Positions 1-7,642 of a stretch of DNA of 12,221 bases are shown one piece after another. Within the stretch, counting starts at the first letter, position 1; each line of letters starts with the position of its first letter. The stretch is from the NCBI GenBank assembly GCA_900769955.1, contig CAAGIP010000133.1, positions 1 through 12,221 of the forward strand. Direction: 5' to 3'. The notes beneath the pieces are model-generated. The model was not told the origin of the DNA and did no database searches. It saw nothing but the letters and a program-made list of their open reading frames with translations. The translations under genes were made by a program, and so were the position numbers. This stretch comes from Spirochaetia bacterium (GTDB lineage Bacteria; Spirochaetota; Spirochaetia; Sphaerochaetales; Sphaerochaetaceae).

Positions 1-909
1 GGAGCAGACAATGCCATCTCTGATCTGGAAATTCTCTCCCTCATGGATGCATCATTCAGAAAGCTCGGAATTGAGGGTTATACCTTCCACGTTTCCCACA
101 GGGGGCTTTTCAACACCTTCCTGAAGAATGCGGGAATAGAAGATAAGAACGTCGAGATCCTCCGTCTTGTCGACAAGCTCAGAAAGATCGGTGAGGAAGA
201 GGTCGTAAGACAGCTTACCGAGCTGACCGGAAGCACTGAGACCGCCGCTAAGGTAATAAGCTACATAACCTCAGTCGAGGGTGAGTCCTTCCCCGATACC
301 GTCAGACGTCTTGAAGGCCTTGCCGGAGGAGAGTGCGATGCATCACTCCGTCTCATGGAGATCTGGGCCCTGCTGAAGGCTGAGGGAATTGAGAAGCATT
401 TCATCCTCGATCCCTCGATCACCCGCGGTCTCGACTACTACACGGGAATCGTCTACGAGACGTTCCTGGACGATCTTCCCTCCATCGGAAGCGTGTGCTC
501 CGGCGGAAGGTACAACAACCTCACTGCCCTTTACAGCAAGGAGACACTTCCCGGAGTCGGTTCCTCGATCGGACTGGACAGGCTGCTTGCCGCCCTTGAG
601 GAGCTGAAGCACCCCATCCTCAGGAACACCGCCGGTGCCGACGTCATCGTCTATGCCCAGGCAGGACAGGAAACAATTGCCGCCGCAGCCGCAGCCGAGC
701 TGAGGAACAAGGGCATCAGGACCGATCTCTACCTCCAGCCCGGAAAGAAGATGAAGGCCCTTTACGACTATGCCGAAAAGAGCGGAACGAAGGCTCTCAT
801 CACCTTTGATGCCGAGGGAAACCCCTCCCTCAAGAACCTTGTCACCCGTGACACCGTCACCGGCGACATCGATTCCCTGGCTGAAAAACTTCTGGAGCGC
901 TCCCTTTGA
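1..909 (+). CDS. hisS: Histidyl-tRNA synthetase, C-terminal 302 residues (5' end outside window)
   Basis: HisRS charges tRNA-His with histidine in the cytoplasm (class II aminoacyl-tRNA synthetase, a homodimer). The frame is open from base 1, so the true start lies to the left; families are usually about 420-460 residues, so roughly the last two thirds are present. Visible in fragment numbering: the histidine-binding signature RGLDYYTG at about 142-149, the GGRYNNL loop at about 168-174, and class II motif 3 (GVGSSIGLDRL) at about 185-195 with its conserved arginine. After these comes an alpha/beta anticodon-binding domain of about 100 residues that starts at the VIVYAQAG strand. Between motif 2 (not in the window) and the histidine signature lies the usual insertion domain. 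The stop TGA at 907-909 overlaps the TTG start of the helicase gene, so the two are very likely cotranscribed and translationally coupled. No defect is seen. Confidence 0.96.
   Translation, partial: GADNAISDLEILSLMDASFRKLGIEGYTFHVSHRGLFNTFLKNAGIEDKNVEILRLVDKLRKIGEEEVVRQLTELTGSTETAAKVISYITSVEGESFPDTVRRLEGLAGGECDASLRLMEIWALLKAEGIEKHFILDPSITRGLDYYTGIVYETFLDDLPSIGSVCSGGRYNNLTALYSKETLPGVGSSIGLDRLLAALEELKHPILRNTAGADVIVYAQAGQETIAAAAAAELRNKGIRTDLYLQPGKKMKALYDYAEKSGTKALITFDAEGNPSLKNLVTRDTVTGDIDSLAEKLLERSL
894..908 (+). promoter_or_regulatory. Ribosome binding site and TTG start of the helicase gene
   Basis: GGAG at 894-897 lies 8 nt before TTG at 906-908, inside the last codons of hisS. No ATG or GTG occurs in frame near it, and the protein homology begins immediately, so TTG is the most likely start. 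Confidence 0.7.
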
Positions 910-3407
910 TAAACTATCAGGAGCTTCCGGTCTATAAACACAAAGCCGAAATCCTGAAGGCTCTCGAGGAAAATCAGGTGATAGTCATCGAGAGCCCGAC
1001 GGGCAGTGGAAAGACAACCCAGCTTCCCATCATCCTGATGGAAGCGGGTTATGACCACTACGGTGTCATCGGCATTACCCAGCCGAGAAGGATCGCCACC
1101 CTCTCCATCTGCGAGTACATCAGAAAGCAGCTTAACCTGGAGGGAAGTCTCTGTGCCTACACAATGCGCTTTGCGGACACCTCCGACGAGAACACCAGGA
1201 TCAGGATAATGACCGACGGCATCCTCCTGCAGGAGCTGAAGGGCGACCCGGATTTATCCCGCTACAGCGTCATCATGGTCGATGAGGCCCATGAGAGAAG
1301 CCTCAACATCGACTTCATCCTGGGTCTGCTGAAGCAGATCACGGCAAGACGCCCCGATCTCAAGGTCATAATCAGTTCAGCCACCATAAACACGGAGAAG
1401 TTCTCTCAGTTTTTCGGCGGCGCAAAAATAATCTCCATCGATGCCAAGCTCTTCCCCATTGAAATAAAGTACGTCGACCCGATGAAGGAAAACGAAAAGC
1501 AGCTCGCCTCATACCGCTATGACCGCGATGCGGAGGAGCATGCGGTGGGACTCTCGATGATGAGGATCATCGAGGGCTGTGTGAAGAACCACTCGGGGGA
1601 CGTGCTGATGTTCTGCAGCGGGGAATGGGAGATAAAAACCTATGAGACCCTGCTGAAGAACTCACCCATCTGGTCCTCCCTTCAGGTCTATCCCCTCTAC
1701 GGCAGGCTTTCCAAGGAAGAACAGGAAAGGGTTTTCATACCCACCCAGGAAGGTAAGACCAAGGTCGTCATCGCGACCAACATAGCTGAGACAAGCATAA
1801 CCATCGACGGGATCACGACCGTCATAGACCTGGGAACGGCCAAGGTGAACTTCTACAACCAGAAGGACTTCACCTCAGCCCTGGTTCCGCTGCCAATAAG
1901 CCGCTCCAGCGCCCGTCAGCGCGCCGGAAGGGCGGGCCGCACCCAGAGCGGCACGTGCTGGAGATTCTACAGCGAGAAGAGCCTCGAGATGAGACCGGAG
2001 TTCAGTCAGGAGGAAATCCTCCGCTCCGACCTTGCGGAAGTTGCGCTTCGCATGAGCGATCTCGGAATCTACGACTATGAGAACTTCCCGTTCATCACCT
2101 CCCCTTCCCTGACGGCCCTCAAAAGTGCCGAAGAGACACTCCGGCTCATCGATGCGATCGATGAACAGCGTCATCTGACCGCCACGGGAGAGATGATGGT
2201 GCAGTTTCCCCTTCTGCCCAGGCACTCAAGGGTCATCGTCGAAGCCATCAGAAACTTCCCACAGGTACTGCGTGAGGTCCTGATCGCAACGGCATTTCTC
2301 TCGACAAAGGGTCCCTTCCTCATGCCCAGGGGCAAGGAAGTTATCGCAAGGGAGCGTCAGAGCCGCTTTCAGAGCTCGAAGTACGGTGACTTCTACGGCT
2401 ACCTGAAGCTCTTCGGGGAGTACACGGCAAAGCTTGAGGCCGGAAACAGGGAGGCTGAGTCCTTCCTGAAGAAGTACTACCTCGATGCCCAGACAATGAA
2501 TGAAATCGTCCACATCGAGCACCAGCTCGAGGACATCGTCGGCGCGATGGGAATCCCCATCACCAGCGGCGGCAGTGTCAGCGATTACCTCACATGTCTT
2601 GCATCAGGTCTCATACAGTACGTCTGCTACCAGTACAGCAGGGGCGTGTATCGCTCCCTGTCGGCGACACAGATCTACATCCATCCCTCCTCATCCTGGT
2701 TCACCACGGCACCGAAGTTCCTGCTGGCCGGTGAGATCGTAAAGACATCGAGAATGTTCGCCCGAACCGTGTCGCCCCTCGATGAAGCGACAGTGAAGTT
2801 CCTCGGGCGCGACCTAATCGATGAGCTTGTGAAGAACAGGAAGAAGCAGAGGCAGGAGGAAAAGGAAGAGGAAAAGAAGCCGCAGGGCAGCTTCGTGCGC
2901 ATCTTCGACCGGGACTATCCGACAAAGCAGCTTAAGAAGAAGCAGGTGGTTCTCATACCCCTTACAGATCTGCCCACCCTCATAAAGACAGGCTTTGAAA
3001 GGGGCAGCGTGAAGAAGGCCAACGTGGTGCTAAAGCATGAGAAGTCGATAATGAGAAAGCCCGTCAAGCTCCGTGACCTCATTCAGGAAGGCGGAATCAT
3101 AAAAACGGATAAGATCCTGAAGAAAGGATATCCCACGAAAACAGTCACGGGCGAGACCATTGCAAAGGAGCTGGACAATCTCTTTGCTCCGGTCTGTGCA
3201 GGGGAAATGCTCGTGTTCGTCGGACTCCGGTATCTTAAGGAAAACACCTACCAGTTCAGATGCTACGCAACGATCTCGAACATGGTCGATGACACGTACT
3301 ACGCCTTAAGCGAGCTTTCAATCTCGGTATCCGACAAAAAGCTGAAGAAGGAAGTAAAGACCCTGATGGAAAAGATCGACTCGCTCGTCGACTTCACTGC
3401 AGAGTGA
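906..3407 (+). CDS. hrpA: DEAH-box ATP-dependent RNA helicase, HrpA-like
   Basis: This is a superfamily 2 helicase predicted to unwind or remodel RNA or RNA-protein complexes using ATP. Motifs in order: Walker A GSGKTT (residues 33-38), TQPRR (Ia, 59-62 region), TDGIL (103-107), DEAH (126-129), SAT (158-160), TNIAETSIT (291-299) and QRAGRAGR (338-345). After the two RecA-like domains come a winged-helix/ratchet (HA2-like) region at about 370-540 and an OB-fold-like part up to about 630. A strongly charged Lys/Glu linker (about 643-660) leads to a 170-residue C-terminal domain that I do not recognise. At 833 residues it is shorter than E. coli HrpA (about 1300), so it lacks that protein's long C-terminal half, and is close to HrpB in length. 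The motif set and unknown tail make HrpA-like safer than a firm name. It is coupled to hisS by a 4-nt overlap and followed by a terminator. Confidence 0.92.
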   Translation: MINYQELPVYKHKAEILKALEENQVIVIESPTGSGKTTQLPIILMEAGYDHYGVIGITQPRRIATLSICEYIRKQLNLEGSLCAYTMRFADTSDENTRIRIMTDGILLQELKGDPDLSRYSVIMVDEAHERSLNIDFILGLLKQITARRPDLKVIISSATINTEKFSQFFGGAKIISIDAKLFPIEIKYVDPMKENEKQLASYRYDRDAEEHAVGLSMMRIIEGCVKNHSGDVLMFCSGEWEIKTYETLLKNSPIWSSLQVYPLYGRLSKEEQERVFIPTQEGKTKVVIATNIAETSITIDGITTVIDLGTAKVNFYNQKDFTSALVPLPISRSSARQRAGRAGRTQSGTCWRFYSEKSLEMRPEFSQEEILRSDLAEVALRMSDLGIYDYENFPFITSPSLTALKSAEETLRLIDAIDEQRHLTATGEMMVQFPLLPRHSRVIVEAIRNFPQVLREVLIATAFLSTKGPFLMPRGKEVIARERQSRFQSSKYGDFYGYLKLFGEYTAKLEAGNREAESFLKKYYLDAQTMNEIVHIEHQLEDIVGAMGIPITSGGSVSDYLTCLASGLIQYVCYQYSRGVYRSLSATQIYIHPSSSWFTTAPKFLLAGEIVKTSRMFARTVSPLDEATVKFLGRDLIDELVKNRKKQRQEEKEEEKKPQGSFVRIFDRDYPTKQLKKKQVVLIPLTDLPTLIKTGFERGSVKKANVVLKHEKSIMRKPVKLRDLIQEGGIIKTDKILKKGYPTKTVTGETIAKELDNLFAPVCAGEMLVFVGLRYLKENTYQFRCYATISNMVDDTYYALSELSISVSDKKLKKEVKTLMEKIDSLVDFTAE

Positions 3408-3412
3408 CATGG

Positions 3413-3442
3413 AGGGGATGGAAAAGCCATCCCTTTCCTTTT
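3413..3442 (+). terminator. Rho-independent terminator of the hisS-helicase operon
   Basis: Stem GGGATGG (3415-3421) pairs with CCATCCC (3427-3433) around loop AAAAG, extended by a G-T and an A-T pair to 3413/3435. TTTCCTTTT follows. It starts 6 nt after the helicase stop. On the other strand no T-rich tract follows, so it acts in one direction. Its T tract touches the stop codon of the converging ABC remnant. Confidence 0.88.
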
Positions 3443-3875
3443 ACCACCCGTTTGAAGCGAGGAAGGCCCGAACGTCATCCTCGCTTCCGCTTTCATTCAT
3501 GTACTCAGCCTTAACAAAACCATCCTCGAAGTAGAGAATCCGGTCTGCAAACGATACGATTCTTGAGTCGTGCGTGACCATGAGAATCGTGTTTCCTTCC
3601 TTCTTCATGGAAAGGAATACTTCCATCGTCTCAAGGGACGCACTCCTGTTGAGTGCACCGGTCGGTTCATCGGCAGGTATTATGTAAGGTGTGTTGATCA
3701 GGGTCCTTGCGATCGAGACCCTCTGTTTTTCACCTCCGGAGAGGTTTTCCACATTTCTCTCCGCATATCCGTCAAGCCCAAGCGAAGCGAGCAGTTTTTC
3801 AGCCCTCTCCCTGTTCCTGTCAGGACCATAAGAAAAGATGGTGATTAAATAGTGAAACTCTTTTTTAGTCGGCAC
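3441..3875 (-). pseudogene. ABC transporter ATP-binding protein, 5'-truncated remnant (MacB/LolD-like)
   Basis: Nucleotide-binding subunits of this type power export or lipoprotein-release transporters at the inner membrane. Only the second half is present: the ABC signature LSGGEKQRV, a Walker B segment ending ADEPTGALN, and the H-loop VTHD. Walker A, the Q-loop and about 90 N-terminal residues are missing. Recognisable homology begins near the GPDRNRERAEKLL segment (about 3830). The 15 or so residues before it, read from a GTG at 3875 without a good SD, do not look like ABC sequence and are probably read-through from unrelated DNA. No partner permease gene is in the window. Without Walker A it cannot hydrolyse ATP normally, so I call it a pseudogene. 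The remaining frame has no stop or frameshift, which suggests the truncation is recent or the fragment is maintained. Alanine-leucine-asparagine after DEPTG occurs in intact family members and is not a defect by itself. Confidence 0.85.
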
Positions 3876-3958
3876 AAAACCCCTCGGCTCTGCTGCGGGG
3901 AGGAGATGATAATGAAAGATTATTATGTAACAAATTACTCTGCTTTTTCCGGTGATTA
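3840..3958. repeat. 8-bp direct repeat GGTGATTA at the broken end of the ABC gene
   Basis: GGTGATTA occurs at 3840-3847 and again at 3951-3958, enclosing 103 bp that includes a G/C-rich island (about 3885-3905) in otherwise A/T-rich DNA. The first copy lies just outside the point where ABC homology fades. It could be a target duplication or recombination scar. An 8-bp match at this range could also be chance. Confidence 0.3.
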
Positions 3959-4111
3959 GCGAACCAGATCATTCTGAGCGATCAGCAAAAAGGTAAGGAC
4001 TGCATACAGATCTGCTTCGGCATGCACGAGCACCGGATCTGAAGTGAACATTATTGGCATCATCACATCTGCATACCATTTCTGAATCAGGCAGATTATT
4101 TCCGGAATGCA
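3876..4111. other. A/T-rich intergenic stretch without a convincing gene
   Basis: This lies between the broken ABC gene and the toxin-antitoxin promoter. Base composition is visibly poorer in G+C than the housekeeping genes on the left. Two tiny open frames exist: a 15-residue + strand frame (3912-3959) preceded by AGGAG, and a 35-residue - strand frame (3956-4063) starting with two adjacent ATG codons. Neither resembles anything I know. The region reads like decayed or transferred DNA. Confidence 0.5.
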
Positions 4112-4140
4112 TTGATTCCAATGAATATCAATGTTATATT
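4112..4140 (+). promoter_or_regulatory. Sigma-70 type promoter of the toxin-antitoxin operon
   Basis: -35 TTGATT (4112-4117), a 17-bp spacer, and -10 TATATT (4135-4140) preceded by TG at the extended -10 position (4132-4133). Transcription would start near 4147, inside the putative operator and about 30 nt before the antitoxin ATG. Confidence 0.75.
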
Positions 4141-4141
4141 A

Positions 4142-4159
4142 AGTACAGAAAATTGTACA
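4142..4159 (+). promoter_or_regulatory. Paired TGTACA-type operator for YefM/YefM-YoeB autoregulation
   Basis: AGTACA (4142-4147) and TGTACA (4154-4159) are spaced 12 bp apart and together form the inverted repeat GTACA-N6-TGTAC. From established knowledge, the E. coli yefM-yoeB operator also uses TGTACA-core repeats one helical turn apart. Position right after the -10 box fits repression by steric block. Confidence 0.7.
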
Positions 4160-4175
4160 TTTAAGGACTATAAAA

Positions 4176-4427
4176 ATGACAGCAGTAAATTATTCTACAT
4201 TACGCTCAGACATGAAAAAATATATGGATGCAGTATCTGATTCCTACGAGACAATAGTTGTTACGCGGAAGGGAGAAGGCAGAAATATTGTAATGCTCAG
4301 TGAAGGAGCATACAACAATCTGCTTGAAAACAGTTACATCAGATCAGACCCTGCAAACTATTCATGGCTTATGGAATCAAAAAAACAGCTTGAAGAAGGC
4401 AGGATGCATGTTGCTGAGGATCTATGA
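4176..4427 (+). CDS. yefM: YefM/Phd-family antitoxin
   Basis: This is the labile antitoxin that wraps and neutralises the YoeB-type RNase encoded next, and represses its own operon. The 83-residue protein has the Phd/YefM layout: an N-terminal DNA-binding part (NYSTLRSDMKKYMDAV, then a strand with IVVTRKG), a VMLSEGAYNNLLE helix matching the family's typical LSxxEYNxLxE pattern, and a C-terminal toxin-binding tail rich in acidic and polar residues with SPAN-like DPANYSWLMES. AAGGA at 4163-4167 sits 8 nt before ATG 4176. The stop overlaps the toxin start (ATGA at 4424-4427), the usual arrangement that keeps antitoxin in excess. The operon lies in low-G+C DNA beside a broken gene, consistent with horizontal acquisition. 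Confidence 0.92.
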   Translation: MTAVNYSTLRSDMKKYMDAVSDSYETIVVTRKGEGRNIVMLSEGAYNNLLENSYIRSDPANYSWLMESKKQLEEGRMHVAEDL

Positions 4428-4690
4428 TGCTGAAATGCTTTACCGAAAATGGATGGATTGACTACTTATTCTGGCAGGCAGAAGATAAAAAAACCATCAG
4501 AAAAATCAACGAGCTGTTAAAGGATATTGAGAGAAAAGGTAATACCGGGTTAGGAAAACCGGAACCGCTGTCAGGTAGTCTTTCAGGCTACTGGTCAAGA
4601 CGAATCAACGAAAAGGATAGGCTTGTTTATGGAATAAGCGGAAACGAAATCAGGATTCTTTCCTGCAGATTCCATTATTCCGATAAATGA
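4424..4690 (+). CDS. yoeB: YoeB/Txe-family mRNA interferase toxin
   Basis: YoeB toxins bind the ribosomal A site and cleave mRNA, stopping translation when the antitoxin is degraded. The 88-residue protein aligns along its whole length with E. coli YoeB (84 residues): DYLFWQAEDKKTIRKINELLKDI, GKPEPL, SGYWSRRI, DRLVY and CRFHY. The catalytic residues are present as Glu47, Arg66, His84 and Tyr85 (E. coli Glu46, Arg65, His83, Tyr84), so the toxin should be active. Two adjacent ATG codons (4424 and 4427) could start it. GAGG at 4416-4419 serves either, and I list the first. No defect is seen. Confidence 0.94.
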   Translation: MMLKCFTENGWIDYLFWQAEDKKTIRKINELLKDIERKGNTGLGKPEPLSGSLSGYWSRRINEKDRLVYGISGNEIRILSCRFHYSDK

Positions 4691-4718
4691 CAATATTCAA
4701 ACAACGACAGAGGTCCAG

Positions 4719-4738
4719 ACTGACTTTCAGTTTTTATT
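4719..4738 (+). terminator. Weak terminator candidate after the toxin-antitoxin operon
   Basis: ACTGA (4719-4723), loop CTT, TCAGT (4727-4731), then TTTTATT. The stem is only 5 bp with A/T ends, so termination may be inefficient or shared with the palindrome just downstream. Confidence 0.4.
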
Positions 4739-4742
4739 GAAC

Positions 4743-4768
4743 TGAGAGGGGAGGATCCTCCCCTCTCA
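4743..4768. repeat. 26-bp perfect palindrome between convergent operons
   Basis: The arm TGAGAGGGGAGGA (4743-4755) is followed directly by its exact reverse complement (4756-4768), with a GGATCC centre. As RNA it would form a very stable G/C-rich hairpin from either direction. Neither side has a T tract directly after it, so it is not a textbook terminator. It sits 11 bp from the lacZ stop, where it may stabilise or end both converging transcripts. Confidence 0.75.
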
Positions 4769-4778
4769 CTGCATGATC

Positions 4779-7637
4779 CTACTTTACTGTCACAGAGAAC
4801 GACAGGCTCATTTCACCATCCTGTACTTTGTACTCATCTGCAAGTTCTGGACCGCATGATGCGGAACCTGCACCTCCCATCTTATAGTCGATATGAAGGT
4901 TGATGCATCCGTCCTCCTTCAGTTCCCAGTCATGGTCTGCGGCAAGAAGCCCGGAAACCGAATACATCGATGCATTGAATGAATAAGGCTTTTCACTCTG
5001 GATGTGTATTCCGTTCACCTCAGTTTCGTATGTTCCGATATGACTTCCCGACTCCTGCGGTCTGATATGATGCTCGTACATGTCAGAAACACGTGAAGTG
5101 AAGTATCCGGGATATGATGCCTGATTTTTATCCGAGTATGCCTCATATGGACCATATCCGTAATATGAAATTTCATCATCACCATTGCCGTTCAGATAAA
5201 GCGTCACTCCAAAGCGGGGAAGATATGGATATGACATATCCTTCTTCACATCAACTTTTACATCGAGTCTTCCATCATCACGGACAGTGAATACGGATGT
5301 TCCGCGTAGGACAGGCTGTTTTGAAACGGGGGCGATCGAAAAATCATAGCTGACAGTTACCGCATCCTTTACCTTCTCCGCTTTCACATCATAAGTCTTC
5401 AGCTGAGTGTGCAGGTATCCGGCACCTTCCCAAGAACTCTTCACTTTCCTGTCATTGTCAATGAAGCCACGGAGAATATCATAAGTAAGCGGCTTTGCAA
5501 GCAGTTCCTTACCATTCCTGACGACTGAGCAGAGCGAAGCACCTTTCTTAAGGAAGGAATAGGAAACATCATTCACGCTTACCGTGAACCTGTCAGAAGC
5601 TTCAGATAACAGGATATTTCCCTTCCTGCCTTCAGACCGTTTTATTGCATATGGCCTCAGAGTGAAGTGGTCAAAACCAAGCTCATGATCATCAAAATCA
5701 AGATACGTAACCTTCAGGACCTGACCGTCCGTGATATCAAAAGGTATGGCTACGGTCTTTTCAGTCCTGAGTGCAATCCAGGGAAGTACTATCTTTTCCT
5801 CCCTGATGACCTTTCTTTCATCATAAAGGGTAATGAGGGCTGAGAGTGAAGCAGTATCCTTAAAGCCGTACATCATGTTCTTCATTACAAGAGTACCGCC
5901 TTCGAGCTTCGACCTGATGGGACGCAGTACGTTCCTGTAACCCAAAAGTCCGATGTGCGGTCTCCTGTCAGGGAACACAAGACCATCAACGCAGAAGTTC
6001 CCGTCATGGGGATATTCACCGCTGTCACCGCCGTAAAGGTACTTTCCGTCCTTCAGTACAGCATGGTCACACCACTCCCAGGCACAGCCTCCCATTGCCA
6101 TCTCATTTGCCATGATCGCATCAAAGTATTCCTCAGCATCCCCGGGGCCGTTACCCATGCTGTGGATGTACTCGCAGAGGAATACAGGCTTCTTTCTGTC
6201 ATATGCCCTGATATCGGAAGCTGGTTCATACATGTAGCTGTCCACATCGAGCACTGATGTATCGACACTAAAGCCGTCAAGTTCCGCCCTCTGGGCACCC
6301 TCATACTGGATGATGCGGCAATCAAGGGCCTTAACCGCTTTGGCAGCTTCGATGAAATTCTCACCCCACCCGCTTTCGTTACCGAGCGACCACATCGTGA
6401 TGCATGGGAAGTTCCTGTGTTCAAGGACATTTGACCTGTTTCTTTCCACAAATGCCTTTCTGAACCTTTCATCTTCAGCAAGCAGTGCGAAATTATCCTT
6501 TGCGGCACTACCGTACTTCCTTATGACACCATGACACTCTATATCCGCTTCAGCCACTACATAAAACCCGAGTTCGGAACATAATTTATAAAAGAATTCC
6601 GGCGATGGATAGTGACTTGTTCTGATGCAGTTGAAGTTTGCTTCCTTCATCAGAAGAAGGTCCCGTCTGACATGCTCTTCATCAACACATGGGCCAGTAA
6701 GGGGATCACTGTCATGACGGTTGACTCCGAATAGCTTGATGGGCTGTCCGTTGGTATAAAACACCCTGTCCTTTATGTATGAACTCACGAACCCCACGCT
6801 CTGTGTAAGCGTTTCATCAGGAGTATCTATTATCAGTGTGTAGAGATGAGGTTCTTCTGCAGACCAGAGTTTTATATCGGCAAGCTCCATGGTGAATGGT
6901 TTTTCATAATCCTCAGTGAAAATGACATCATCCCCGTCACAGAGCATGACGCTCACTTCAGGGTTCCCCACCGCATCCGTAAGTTCAAAGGAAAAAGTGC
7001 CGTGCATGTCGGCAGTCAGCTTATAGTCCCTGACATGATTCTCAGGACGCTCAAGGAGGTACACATCCCTGATTATTCCTGTGAAGCGGAACTTGTCCTG
7101 ATCCTCAAGATATGTTCCGTCGGACCACTTCAGGACGGCAACTCCTATCCTGTTTTTCCCGCTTACAAGGAAATCGGTCACGTCATACTCCCTGATACAG
7201 TGCGGAACCTGTCCGTAGCCCGCCTGCCTGCCGTTCACGAAGAGATAATAGGCTGAATCGACACCATGGAAACTGAGATAGTATCTTCTGTCATCACGTT
7301 TATCGACGCTGATGTCCTTTATGTAAAGGGCGGTCGGATTGTCATCCGGGACATACGGAGGATCATAGGGGATCGGGTAGTTCACGTTTGTATACTGTAC
7401 CTGATCATATCCCATCAGCTGGATGACTGAAGGAACCTTTACTTTTTCAAATGCGGAAATGTCTGATTCAGGATTAAAGTACACTTCCTCAGCAGCTTCG
7501 ACCGAGGGATAGAACCTGAAGCTCCAGTCAGTTCCTGAAAGCAATGTCTTTCCGGCAGAAAGCTCATATATGGCATGTGGAGGCATGGCATTCACATGAA
7601 TCACTTCGGGATTTTCGTAATATCTGTTTACTGTCAT
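4779..7637 (-). CDS. lacZ: Beta-galactosidase, glycoside hydrolase family 2
   Basis: This predicted cytoplasmic enzyme hydrolyses terminal beta-galactosides such as lactose. With ATG at 7637 it has 952 residues (E. coli LacZ about 1023). Seen in order: the typical N-terminal NRYYENPEVIHVN and a jelly-roll sugar-binding domain with LEDQD (about 176-182); an Ig-like domain; the TIM barrel with GVNRHDSDP (304-312), RTSHYP (339-344) and ECHG (367-370); the acid/base Glu421 in SLGNESGWG; and the nucleophile Glu489 in FLCEYIHSMGN. The C-terminal small-chain domain (about 679-952) has DNDR, GYGPYEAYSDK and IRPQESG. No signal peptide. An in-frame TTG at 7688 would add 17 residues, but homology starts at the chosen ATG and neither has a clear SD. 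A 30-codon frame with a strong SD ends 5 nt upstream, suggesting coupled translation. No sugar transporter or regulator gene is in the window. Confidence 0.96.
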   Translation of the reverse strand: MTVNRYYENPEVIHVNAMPPHAIYELSAGKTLLSGTDWSFRFYPSVEAAEEVYFNPESDISAFEKVKVPSVIQLMGYDQVQYTNVNYPIPYDPPYVPDDNPTALYIKDISVDKRDDRRYYLSFHGVDSAYYLFVNGRQAGYGQVPHCIREYDVTDFLVSGKNRIGVAVLKWSDGTYLEDQDKFRFTGIIRDVYLLERPENHVRDYKLTADMHGTFSFELTDAVGNPEVSVMLCDGDDVIFTEDYEKPFTMELADIKLWSAEEPHLYTLIIDTPDETLTQSVGFVSSYIKDRVFYTNGQPIKLFGVNRHDSDPLTGPCVDEEHVRRDLLLMKEANFNCIRTSHYPSPEFFYKLCSELGFYVVAEADIECHGVIRKYGSAAKDNFALLAEDERFRKAFVERNRSNVLEHRNFPCITMWSLGNESGWGENFIEAAKAVKALDCRIIQYEGAQRAELDGFSVDTSVLDVDSYMYEPASDIRAYDRKKPVFLCEYIHSMGNGPGDAEEYFDAIMANEMAMGGCAWEWCDHAVLKDGKYLYGGDSGEYPHDGNFCVDGLVFPDRRPHIGLLGYRNVLRPIRSKLEGGTLVMKNMMYGFKDTASLSALITLYDERKVIREEKIVLPWIALRTEKTVAIPFDITDGQVLKVTYLDFDDHELGFDHFTLRPYAIKRSEGRKGNILLSEASDRFTVSVNDVSYSFLKKGASLCSVVRNGKELLAKPLTYDILRGFIDNDRKVKSSWEGAGYLHTQLKTYDVKAEKVKDAVTVSYDFSIAPVSKQPVLRGTSVFTVRDDGRLDVKVDVKKDMSYPYLPRFGVTLYLNGNGDDEISYYGYGPYEAYSDKNQASYPGYFTSRVSDMYEHHIRPQESGSHIGTYETEVNGIHIQSEKPYSFNASMYSVSGLLAADHDWELKEDGCINLHIDYKMGGAGSASCGPELADEYKVQDGEMSLSFSVTVK

Positions 7638-7642
7638 GGCTA

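Noticed and set aside
3441..3875. Functional ABC ATPase with a non-standard N-terminus
   Set aside because: Walker A and Q-loop are absent, there is no good start site, and there is no permease partner in the window.
3912..3959. 15-residue + strand frame after AGGAG in the ABC/toxin gap
   Set aside because: Too short, no promoter seen, and the AGGAG is part of a G/C-rich island that may belong to the inserted segment.
6053..6508. 151-residue - strand open frame inside lacZ
   Set aside because: Overlaps the catalytic core of lacZ in another frame; no SD or recognisable motifs.
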